Assembly (NCBI GenBank): GCA_934725525.1
Contig: CAKVCG010000081.1
Span: 1-7,543, forward strand
DNA from: an uncultured Brachyspira sp.
GTDB taxonomy: Bacteria > Spirochaetota > Brachyspiria > Brachyspirales > Brachyspiraceae
Length of the DNA: 7,543 bases
Direction: 5' to 3'
The position numbers and the translations under genes were made by a program. Shown in pieces: positions 1 to 5,848 of this stretch. Below the pieces are notes generated by a model. That model was not told where the DNA came from. It saw only the letters and a program-made list of their open reading frames with translations, and ran no database searches. Positions within the stretch are counted from its first letter, which is position 1. Each line of letters begins with the position of its first letter.

Positions 1-332
1 AAATCTTTCAAAAAATTAGTGTCGGCAAAAGCGCCTTTTAAACCGTCTTCCAATACGGAAGCGCTAACCAATTCTTTGATTTTTTGCTTTAATACGCTTA
101 TTGATTGCTCGCCAGCCATACGAACATCCGTTATAGTGTTTTTTTTCAATTCTTCAGCTTTTCTTTCCGCTTCTTTAATGATTTCTTCCGATTTAGCTTC
201 AGCGTCTTTTAGTATTTTGTCGGCTTCGCTTTTAGCGTTTGAAATAATTTCATCCGCTTTTTTATTGGACTTTTCGACTCCGTCTTGATAAACGCGTTCA
301 AGAAGAGAGTCAAGTTTTTTATCTTCAGCCAT
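1..332 (-). CDS. atpE: V/A-type ATP synthase subunit E, N-terminal part (cut by window edge)
   Basis: Translating the minus strand from the ATG at 332-330 gives 110 codons without a stop, running off the left edge. The product begins MAEDKKLDSLLERVYQDGVE and continues as a long charged helix rich in K, E, A and D (about residues 15-65, with repeats such as KSEADKILKDAEAKSEEII). This is typical of the coiled-coil half of subunit E, which forms the peripheral stalk tying the catalytic A/B head to the membrane part of V/A-type ATPases. The start is supported by AAGGAG (complement of 338-343) five bases upstream. In spirochaetes that use a V-type rather than F-type enzyme, subunit E commonly opens the operon, which fits the promoter-containing spacer before it; the remaining subunits would lie to the left, outside the window. 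The family call rests on overall pattern, since the C-terminal domain is missing. An F-type b subunit is less likely because there is no N-terminal membrane helix. Confidence 0.85.
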   Translation of the reverse strand, partial: MAEDKKLDSLLERVYQDGVEKSNKKADEIISNAKSEADKILKDAEAKSEEIIKEAERKAEELKKNTITDVRMAGEQSISVLKQKIKELVSASVLEDGLKGAFADTNFLKD

Positions 333-389
333 AATAACTCCTTATTTAATAATAATTCCGTTTTTATAGATATAAATATCTACTATTGA

Positions 390-418
390 TATATAAAGAT
401 ATTAAATTAGTTTAACAA
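390..418 (-). promoter_or_regulatory. Candidate promoter for the V-type ATPase operon
   Basis: On the minus strand, TTGTTA (418-413) is followed after 17 bases by TATATA (395-390), about 58 bases before the atpE start. Spacing is ideal and both boxes are close to sigma70 consensus, but in DNA this AT-rich such matches arise easily, so this is a proposal only. Confidence 0.4.
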
Positions 419-485
419 AAATAAAAAAAAAATCAAGTAAAATATATAATTTTTTTAATAAAACTTTAAAATTGTTACATTATAG

Positions 486-502
486 GTTATAATCATCATA
501 AC
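486..502 (+). promoter_or_regulatory. Candidate -10 region of the hpt operon within an imperfect palindrome
   Basis: TATAAT at 488-493 is a perfect -10 hexamer 32 bases before the hpt start. The -35 region at the right distance (TTTAAA, 465-470) is poor. The -10 lies within GTTAT-7 bases-ATAAC (486-502), an imperfect inverted repeat that could be a small operator or chance. The rest of the 333-525 spacer is A/T runs without another recognisable element. Confidence 0.35.
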
Positions 503-525
503 TTTTAAATTATTGAGGAAGTATA

Positions 526-1056
526 ATGAATAGAGAAAACGGTATATCAAAAATACTTATCGAAGAAAAACAGATTAACGAAAAAGTAAAAGAATTGGCA
601 AAAATAATATCGGACGATTATAGAAAAAAAGAAAACGCTCCTTGTTTAGTAGGTTTGCTTAAAGGTTCTTTTATTTTTATAGCCGATTTATCAAGATATA
701 TAGACATTCCAATAGAAATAGATTTTATGATAGTTTCAAGCTACGGAAATAATCAAATAGGTTCTGAAATAAAAATTTTGAAAGATATTGATGTTCAATT
801 ATCGGGTAGAGATGTTATCATTGTTGAAGATATTATTGACACAGGCTATACTTTAGAAAAAATCTGCGAAGTTTTGCAAACGAGAAATATCGCTTCATTA
901 AAGATTTGCGCATTATTGAATAAACCATCGAGAAGAAAAGTAAATATAAATATAGATTATAACGGATTTAATATAGAAGACGAATTTGTCGTAGGATACG
1001 GAATAGATTACGCTCAAAAATATAGAAACCTCAATTATATTGGAGTAGTTGAATAA
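526..1056 (+). CDS. hpt: Hypoxanthine phosphoribosyltransferase
   Basis: This is a cytoplasmic purine-salvage enzyme that joins hypoxanthine (and often guanine) to PRPP, giving IMP or GMP plus pyrophosphate. At 176 residues it has the usual length of bacterial HPRTs. Visible family motifs are LKGS (45-48, the cis-peptide pyrophosphate loop), SSYG (71-74, flexible active-site loop), the PRPP-binding signature VEDIIDTGYTL (100-110, with the acidic pair E101-D102 and D105-T106-G107), and FVVGYGIDY (154-162) near the C-terminus, followed by YRNLNYIGVV, which closes most HPRTs. The ATG is preceded by GAGGAAG (515-521), four bases away, and a TATAAT box lies upstream. The nucleotide-sugar dehydratase gene follows after 20 bases and is likely co-transcribed. 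In many bacteria hpt lies beside tilS or ftsH; neither is here. Whether guanine or xanthine is also used cannot be read from the sequence. Confidence 0.95.
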   Translation: MNRENGISKILIEEKQINEKVKELAKIISDDYRKKENAPCLVGLLKGSFIFIADLSRYIDIPIEIDFMIVSSYGNNQIGSEIKILKDIDVQLSGRDVIIVEDIIDTGYTLEKICEVLQTRNIASLKICALLNKPSRRKVNINIDYNGFNIEDEFVVGYGIDYAQKYRNLNYIGVVE

Positions 1057-1076
1057 TAACGGAATAAATAAAATCT

Positions 1077-2501
1077 ATGATTAAAAATATTATTATTATA
1101 GGTGCGGGCGATGCGGGAAAAATGCTCGCTAAAGAAATATTATATTCTAAAAAAAATAAAGATTATAATATTCTATGCTTTTTAGACGATGACGAAAATA
1201 AAAAAGAAATTTGTTCTATAAAAGTAAAAGGAAAAATAAACGATATAGAAAAAATTGCAAAAGAATATAAATCTAAAAATATAAATATAGACGAAATAAT
1301 AATTGCCATTCCGACTTTAGAACAAAAAGAACTTGAAAAAATATTAAATTCAATATCAAGCACGGGAATAAAACATAAAATAGTTCCTGGAATTTTTGAA
1401 ATTATAAGAGGAAATTTTTCTTTAAAAGATATTAGAAGAATTGAACCATCGGATTTGCTTGGAAGAGAAGAAATTGGTTTTGACGAAAAAGAAATATACG
1501 ATTATTATAAAAATAAAATTATATTAGTTACAGGAGGAGGAGGCTCTATAGGAAGCGAGCTTGTCAGACAATTAATAACTCTGCCTATTAAAAAAGTATT
1601 GGCGTTAGATAATTCCGAAAGCGCAATTCATTCTTTGATAATGTCGATAAACTTGTCAGAAAATAAAGATAAATTTAAATATATAATTTCAAATGTTAGA
1701 GATTATATTAAAATCGATAAAATATTAAAAGAATATAAACCCGATATAATATTTCATGCGGCGGCTTATAAACATTTGCCATTTATGGAAGAATATCCTG
1801 AAGAAGCGATAAAAAATAATATACTCGCTACGGAAAATATAGCTACTTTATCTATAAAAAATAATATAAAAAATTTTGTATTCATATCAACCGATAAGGC
1901 AATTCGTCCAACATCTTTAATGGGAGCGAGCAAAAGAATTTGCGAAAGAATGATAATATCTTTTTCGCATGAACAAAATAATACAATATTCAAAATAACG
2001 AGATTCGGAAATGTATTGGGAAGTAGCGGAAGCGTTATCCCCGTTTTTGAAAGGCAAATAAAAGAAGGAAAAGCGATAACAGTAACGCATCCCGAAATGG
2101 TTAGATTTTTTATGTCGATTAGAGAAGCTGCAAGATTGGTTATAAAAGCATGCGCTTTAAATAATGGAACAATATTTACTTTGGATATGGGAAAGCCCGT
2201 TAAAATTCTTGACTTGGCTAAAAATATGCTGAAAGTTTACGGATTAAACGAAAATGATATTCCTATAGTTTTTACGGGAATAAGAGAAGGCGAAAAATTG
2301 TTTGAAGAGATTTTAACTGACGATGAAACTTTGATTACCTCTCAATATAAAAAATTATTTATAGCAAAAGATACTGTTAAATGTTTGACTCCCGAAGAAA
2401 GAAAAATTATGATAGAAGAATTTGATTTTGCTTCTTTGGATGCTGATAAAGAAAAGATAAAAGAACTTATGCGAAAGTATATTGAAGAATACAGCGGATA
2501 A
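1077..2501 (+). CDS. CapD/WbpM-family nucleotide-sugar 4,6-dehydratase, soluble form
   Basis: This 474-residue protein has two Rossmann domains. The first (about 1-130) opens with IIIIGAGDAGKML, as in the regulatory domain that precedes the catalytic part of WbpM/PglF-type proteins. The second is an extended short-chain dehydrogenase with TGGGGSIGSE (152-161, NAD(P) binding), HAAAYKHLPFME (227-238), ISTDKAIRPTS (270-280) and MGASK (282-286), where M replaces the usual catalytic Tyr of YxxxK. That replacement is characteristic of the WbpM/PglF group, which convert UDP-GlcNAc to UDP-4-keto-6-deoxy-GlcNAc; PseB/FlaA1-type enzymes keep the Tyr. The four N-terminal membrane helices of full-length WbpM-like proteins are absent, so the enzyme should be cytoplasmic. 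The product would feed synthesis of amino-deoxy sugars for surface glycans or glycoproteins. The ribosome binding site is weak (CGGAA about 12 bases upstream). No other glycan gene is in the window. The exact sugar product is not certain. Confidence 0.85.
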   Translation: MIKNIIIIGAGDAGKMLAKEILYSKKNKDYNILCFLDDDENKKEICSIKVKGKINDIEKIAKEYKSKNINIDEIIIAIPTLEQKELEKILNSISSTGIKHKIVPGIFEIIRGNFSLKDIRRIEPSDLLGREEIGFDEKEIYDYYKNKIILVTGGGGSIGSELVRQLITLPIKKVLALDNSESAIHSLIMSINLSENKDKFKYIISNVRDYIKIDKILKEYKPDIIFHAAAYKHLPFMEEYPEEAIKNNILATENIATLSIKNNIKNFVFISTDKAIRPTSLMGASKRICERMIISFSHEQNNTIFKITRFGNVLGSSGSVIPVFERQIKEGKAITVTHPEMVRFFMSIREAARLVIKACALNNGTIFTLDMGKPVKILDLAKNMLKVYGLNENDIPIVFTGIREGEKLFEEILTDDETLITSQYKKLFIAKDTVKCLTPEERKIMIEEFDFASLDADKEKIKELMRKYIEEYSG

Positions 2502-2669
2502 ATTTTTATATAATTACTTTTTGTTTATTCCTTGCTTTAGTATTTCTAATTTGATATATATTCAAAACACTTTCTATTTAAAATTATTTATATAATTATA
2601 TGTAAATTAGAGTTAAATTAACTTATATTTAATATAATTATCATATTTTATCAAAAAAATAAAAAATTT

Positions 2670-2747
2670 TAACAAAAAATAACAAAAAACTATTGACTTT
2701 ATATTAAAAGTGTATATAGTATATCATGTAAATGTTAATAACTGTTA
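2670..2747. repeat. Two mirrored pairs of TAACA/TGTTA repeats flanking the operon promoter (candidate operators)
   Basis: TAACA occurs at 2670-2674 and 2680-2684, just upstream of the -35 box. Its reverse complement TGTTA occurs at 2733-2737 and 2743-2747, just after the predicted transcription start. In each pair the units are exactly 10 bases apart, about one helical turn, and the two pairs face each other symmetrically around position 2708/2709, the middle of the promoter. The downstream pair extends to TGTTAATA twice. DeoR-family repressors often bind repeated half-sites and may loop DNA between operators, so this is a reasonable binding region for the regulator encoded next. The link to the regulator is inference, and short A/T-rich words can recur by chance here. 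Confidence 0.5.
2693..2720 (+). promoter_or_regulatory. Sigma70-type promoter of the deoR-dtnK-pdxA2-gntP operon
   Basis: TTGACT (2693-2698) is separated by 16 bases from TATAGT (2715-2720). Both are one mismatch from consensus. Transcription would start near 2727, giving a leader of about 50 bases before the regulator ATG at 2778. It is the best promoter match I found in the window. Confidence 0.7.
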
Positions 2748-2777
2748 ATATTTGGTAAAAATAAAGAGTTTAAAATT

Positions 2778-3536
2778 ATGGAAAGTTTTGAGAGAGAAAG
2801 AACAATATTGGAATATCTAAAAACCAATAATAGCGAATCTATAGAAAATTTGGCAAAAATATGCAATTCTAGTTCAATGACTATTAGAAGAGATATAAAA
2901 AGACTAATAGAATTAAAAACTATAGAACAAAGACATGGTTTTGTTTCATTAAATAGAGATATATCTTTATTAGTTCCTTATGCATATAGAGAAACTTTGA
3001 ATAAAGAAGTAAAGAAAATAATGGCATTAAAAGCGATTCAATTAATAGAAGATGGAGATGTAATTATTTTAGACGCTGGCACAAGTTGTATAGAAATAGC
3101 GTATATCTTAAATAGTAAGAAAAATTTAACCGTAATTACCAATGATTTAAATATAGCAAATATAGTTTCAAATTATGATATAGAAGTATATATAGCTGGC
3201 GGAAAAATAGAAAATAAAAATTACTGTTCTTCGTCTATTGACACTATTAAATATATTAAAAAATTTAGAGTTTCAAAAGCGTTTATAGGGACCTCAGGCA
3301 TAACTTCTAATTTTTATTTTTGCGCTAATAGTTGCGATAAATCGGAAATAAAAAAGACTATGATTAATATATCAAATAAATGTATATTGATGGCTGATGA
3401 TAGTAAATTTAATTCTCCTTCTATAATAAAAGTTAAATCTTTACAAGATTTTGACTATATTATAACAAACAAAATATTTTCTAATGATGAAATTAATCAT
3501 ATACAAAAAAATGGAGGAAAAATTTTAAATGTATAG
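2778..3536 (+). CDS. DeoR-family transcriptional regulator
   Basis: At 252 residues this has the usual family length. The N-terminal winged helix-turn-helix covers about residues 6-58; the recognition helix shows the family signature SMTIRRDIKRL (33-43). The C-terminal sugar-phosphate sensing domain (about 75-235) shows DAGTS (99-103), VITND (119-123), AGG (140-142), FIGTSGI (169-175) and DDSKF (207-211), all standard ligand-pocket elements of DeoR proteins. These regulators usually repress carbohydrate catabolic operons and are relieved by a phosphorylated intermediate. As first gene of the operon, it probably controls itself and the three genes that follow, with the 4-phosphate made by the kinase a plausible effector (inference). 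The wing reads QRHGFVSL instead of the common RxxGGA, a mild departure. The ribosome binding site is weak (AAGAG, 2764-2768). Its last 8 bases overlap the kinase start. Confidence 0.92.
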   Translation: MESFERERTILEYLKTNNSESIENLAKICNSSSMTIRRDIKRLIELKTIEQRHGFVSLNRDISLLVPYAYRETLNKEVKKIMALKAIQLIEDGDVIILDAGTSCIEIAYILNSKKNLTVITNDLNIANIVSNYDIEVYIAGGKIENKNYCSSSIDTIKYIKKFRVSKAFIGTSGITSNFYFCANSCDKSEIKKTMINISNKCILMADDSKFNSPSIIKVKSLQDFDYIITNKIFSNDEINHIQKNGGKILNV

Positions 3537-4809
3537 ATGTTTGATAATAGCCGATGACCTTACGGGAGCTAACGCTACGATTTCTTTATTAAAGAATTTA
3601 AAAATAACAACTTTATTAGATTTAAATGACAAGAATTTATACAAAAATTATGACGCTATAAGTTGTTCTACAGAAAGTAGGTCAATATCTGAATCTGATG
3701 CGTACAATAAGGTATTTAATATTACTAAAAAATATATGCATGAGAATATAATCGTATATAATAAAAGAATAGATAGCACTATGCGTGGAAATGTTGGAAT
3801 TGAAATTGACGCTATGCTCGATGCTTTAGATGACGATAGAATAGCTATTGTTAGTCCTGCATATCCTTCCGCTGGTAGAACGGTAGTGGGAGGATACTTA
3901 TTAGTTAATGGGGTATTGGTAGAAGATACTGAAATGGCGGTAGATTCTAAAAATCCAATAAAAATTAGCAATGTTATTGATTTAATAAAAGCGCAGAGTA
4001 AAAGAAAAATAATTTCTGTGTCTATAGATATTGTTAGAAAAAGCGTCAAAGTTATTGCCAATTTTATTAAAGATAAATATGAAGAAGGATTTAGAATATT
4101 TGTATGCGATATGATAAATGAAAACCATATAAATAGTATATCTCAAGCCGTTTTAGAAAGTAAAATCAAATTTATAGTAGCCGACCCTTCGCCATTAACT
4201 GCCAAAATTTCAGAACTATCTATTACCCCCCCCCCCACGCATAATGAGTCGAGAAAAATATTATGCGCTATAGGTTCGATATCTCATACTACCGCGTTGC
4301 AAGTAAAAACTATACATCAATATAGAAAGATAGGATTAATAAGATTTAGACCCGAAAATTTAATAGATTCATCTTTATATGATAATGAAATTAATAATAT
4401 AGTTAATGAAGTAATAGATAAATTTAAATCTTTTGATATTTGCATTTTAGTATCTGAAAATCTTTACAGAGATAAGCCATTAGATTTTGATGAAATAGCA
4501 TTAATAAGCAAAATCGATATAGAATATCTATCCAATTTAATAAACGAAAGATTAGCCATATCTATTGGAAAAATTTTAGAAAAAGTAAGAGTAGATGCTC
4601 TATACACGAGCGGAGGTGATACTACAATTAAAATATGTTCTCAACTAAATTCTTGTAATTTGGATATTCAATATTCTATATTTCCTTTGGTTGTTTACGC
4701 TAAATTAAGCGGCGGAAAATATCAAGGGCTAGATTTAATTACTAAAGGAGGAGGTGTTGGCGATGCGGAAAGTTTAATAAAGTGCGTAGATTTTTTAATC
4801 CATAAGTAA
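3529..4809 (+). CDS. dtnK: DUF1537 four-carbon acid sugar kinase (D-threonate kinase-like), containing a poly-C tract
   Basis: This 426-residue protein belongs to the family once called DUF1537, ATP-dependent kinases that phosphorylate the terminal (4-) hydroxyl of D-threonate, L-threonate or D-erythronate-type acids. The N-terminal substrate domain shows ADDLTGA (8-14), STESRS (47-52), KRIDSTMRGN (79-88) and YPSAGRTVVGGYLLVNG (112-128). The C-terminal nucleotide domain shows IGSISHTTALQ (248-258), SGGDT (361-365) and TKGGGVGD (405-412). Both domains are complete. The start overlaps the regulator stop by 8 bases and has GGAGG (3513-3517) 11 bases upstream, suggesting translational coupling. 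The neighbouring PdxA2, without an LtnD-type dehydrogenase, OtnC aldolase or OtnI isomerase, favours the D-threonate route (DtnK) over the L-threonate/OtnK route; D-erythronate remains possible. The oddity is an 11-C run encoding P234-P236 in the interdomain linker. Other prolines in this gene are mostly CCT or CCA. A one-base slip would truncate the protein after the first domain. Confidence 0.88.
   Translation: MYRCLIIADDLTGANATISLLKNLKITTLLDLNDKNLYKNYDAISCSTESRSISESDAYNKVFNITKKYMHENIIVYNKRIDSTMRGNVGIEIDAMLDALDDDRIAIVSPAYPSAGRTVVGGYLLVNGVLVEDTEMAVDSKNPIKISNVIDLIKAQSKRKIISVSIDIVRKSVKVIANFIKDKYEEGFRIFVCDMINENHINSISQAVLESKIKFIVADPSPLTAKISELSITPPPTHNESRKILCAIGSISHTTALQVKTIHQYRKIGLIRFRPENLIDSSLYDNEINNIVNEVIDKFKSFDICILVSENLYRDKPLDFDEIALISKIDIEYLSNLINERLAISIGKILEKVRVDALYTSGGDTTIKICSQLNSCNLDIQYSIFPLVVYAKLSGGKYQGLDLITKGGGVGDAESLIKCVDFLIHK
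4226..4236 (+). repeat. Homopolymeric C tract (11 C) within the kinase gene, candidate phase-variation switch
   Basis: Eleven consecutive C residues are read as ACC CCC CCC CCC ACG (residues 233-237). In the given sequence the frame is open. Working out the alternatives by hand: with 12 C the frame meets TAA at 4242-4244, giving a 238-residue product; with 10 C it meets TAG at 4271-4273, giving 247 residues. Both lack the nucleotide-binding domain. I noticed no other G or C run above about four bases in the window. Long G/C homopolymers are known slippage hot spots in phase-variable genes of several host-associated bacteria; variation here is not shown by this single sequence. Confidence 0.9.
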
Positions 4810-4833
4810 ATTTAAAAAAAAGGAGAGTAATAA

Positions 4834-5826
4834 ATGACAAAAAGAGAAAGGATAGCTATTACCGTTGGAGACCCATCTGGAATAGGACCTGAAATAGTCG
4901 TAAAATCATTGTTAAGAAATGATATTTACGAAAATGCTATACCCGTTGTTTATTCCCATAAAAAAGCTTTAGAGAGAGTATTACAACCAAATATTTTATT
5001 AAAAAAGATAAATACTCCTTTAGAAGCCGAAGGTATAAATAATGTTATAGAATATATAGAACCTGAAAAGGAATTAAATGATTTTGAATTTGGAAAAATT
5101 CAATCGGATTGCGGAGAAGCATCTTATGATTATATTTCTATGGCAATAGATGATGCTTTAAAAGGAAATGTATGGTCTGTGACCACAGGACCTATTAATA
5201 AAGAATCTATAAAAGCTGCAAAAATTAATTTTATAGGACATACTGAGATTTTTGGAGAAAAAACAAACTCTATTGACCCATTAACTATGTTTGAAGTTAG
5301 AGGATTGAGAGTATTTTTCTTGACTAGACATATGTCTTTAAAAAAGGCTTGCGAATCTATAACTAAAGAAAGAATAGTAGATTATATAAAGAGATGCACT
5401 GAAGCGTTAAAAAAAATAGATTCTTCGGATAATGTTATGGCTGTAGCCGCTCTAAATCCGCATGGAGGTGAGCATGGATTATTTGGAGATGAAGAAGAAA
5501 AATATATAAAGCCTGCTATAGAAGAAGCGCTGAAAATGGGATATAAGGTTGCAGGTCCTATAGGCGCAGATTCTGTTTTTCATCAAGCTTTAATAGGTAA
5601 ATATGGCTCTGTGTTATCTTTATATCATGACCAGGGGCATATTGCCACAAAAACATTAGACTTCCATAAAGTTGTATCTTTAACATTAGGATTACCTTTT
5701 TTAAGAACTTCAGTCGACCATGGCACAGCTTTTGATATAGCGGGTAAAAATGAAGCTGGTTCTGTCAGTATGGAAGAGGCTATTTTAATAGCTATAAAAT
5801 ACGCTAAAAATTTTATAAAAAAATAA
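4834..5826 (+). CDS. pdxA2: PdxA2-type 4-phosphate dehydrogenase (D-threonate/D-erythronate 4-phosphate)
   Basis: At 330 residues this has PdxA-family length. Motifs in order are GDPSGIGPE (12-20), TTGPINKE (117-124), GHTE (135-138), RHMSL (165-169), ALNPHGGEHG (206-215), GPIGADSVF (241-249), YHDQGH (264-269) and SVDHGTAFDIAGK (293-305, NAD region). Histidines H166, H210 and H265 sit where PdxA binds its divalent metal. Family enzymes oxidise a 4-phosphorylated hydroxy acid with NAD and then decarboxylate it. Biosynthetic PdxA makes a vitamin B6 precursor from 4-hydroxythreonine 4-phosphate, while PdxA2 converts D-threonate 4-phosphate to dihydroxyacetone phosphate and CO2. Position directly after a DUF1537 kinase, and the YHDQGHIATK variant in place of the YHDQGL form I associate with biosynthetic PdxA, favour the catabolic role. 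The start has AGGAG (4821-4825) eight bases upstream; the kinase ends 24 bases before. A side role in B6 synthesis cannot be excluded. Confidence 0.88.
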   Translation: MTKRERIAITVGDPSGIGPEIVVKSLLRNDIYENAIPVVYSHKKALERVLQPNILLKKINTPLEAEGINNVIEYIEPEKELNDFEFGKIQSDCGEASYDYISMAIDDALKGNVWSVTTGPINKESIKAAKINFIGHTEIFGEKTNSIDPLTMFEVRGLRVFFLTRHMSLKKACESITKERIVDYIKRCTEALKKIDSSDNVMAVAALNPHGGEHGLFGDEEEKYIKPAIEEALKMGYKVAGPIGADSVFHQALIGKYGSVLSLYHDQGHIATKTLDFHKVVSLTLGLPFLRTSVDHGTAFDIAGKNEAGSVSMEEAILIAIKYAKNFIKK

Positions 5827-5848
5827 ATAATAAAAAAAGGAGATTTAT

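Larger units (their letters stand above)
2502..2777. other. AT-rich intergenic spacer before the acid sugar operon
   Basis: This stretch of 276 bases has no coding potential that I can support. Its first part holds only weak A/T palindromes (TTTGA-7-TCAAA at 2550-2566; AGTTAAATTAACT at 2611-2623), neither of which makes a convincing terminator for the dehydratase gene. The last 110 bases contain the operon promoter and its flanking repeats, listed separately. Confidence 0.7.

Noticed and set aside
19..288. Plus-strand open frame of 89 codons at the left end
   Set aside because: It is the antisense of the subunit E gene; the product is a serine/alanine/phenylalanine-rich string with no family features, and the minus-strand frame has a proper start and ribosome site.
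1531..1542. GGAGGAGGAGG-like purine repeat in the dehydratase gene
   Set aside because: It encodes the required glycine-rich TGGGG nucleotide-binding loop; it is not a homopolymer and no internal start at a fitting distance follows.
1163..1993. Two minus-strand frames (66 and 75 codons) within the dehydratase gene
   Set aside because: Both are antisense to conserved Rossmann regions and show no coding signs of their own.
2550..2623. Short palindromes after the dehydratase gene as a terminator
   Set aside because: The stems are almost pure A/T, short, and not followed by a T run, so a terminator call is not supported.
3648..4061. Minus-strand open frame of 137 codons inside the kinase gene
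   Set aside because: It lies wholly opposite the conserved kinase N-terminal domain, has no recognisable motif, and its composition is what an AT-rich antisense frame gives.
4744..4755. Strong Shine-Dalgarno-like GGAGGAGGT near the end of the kinase gene
   Set aside because: It encodes the conserved GGGVG motif, and no open frame of useful length starts just after it.
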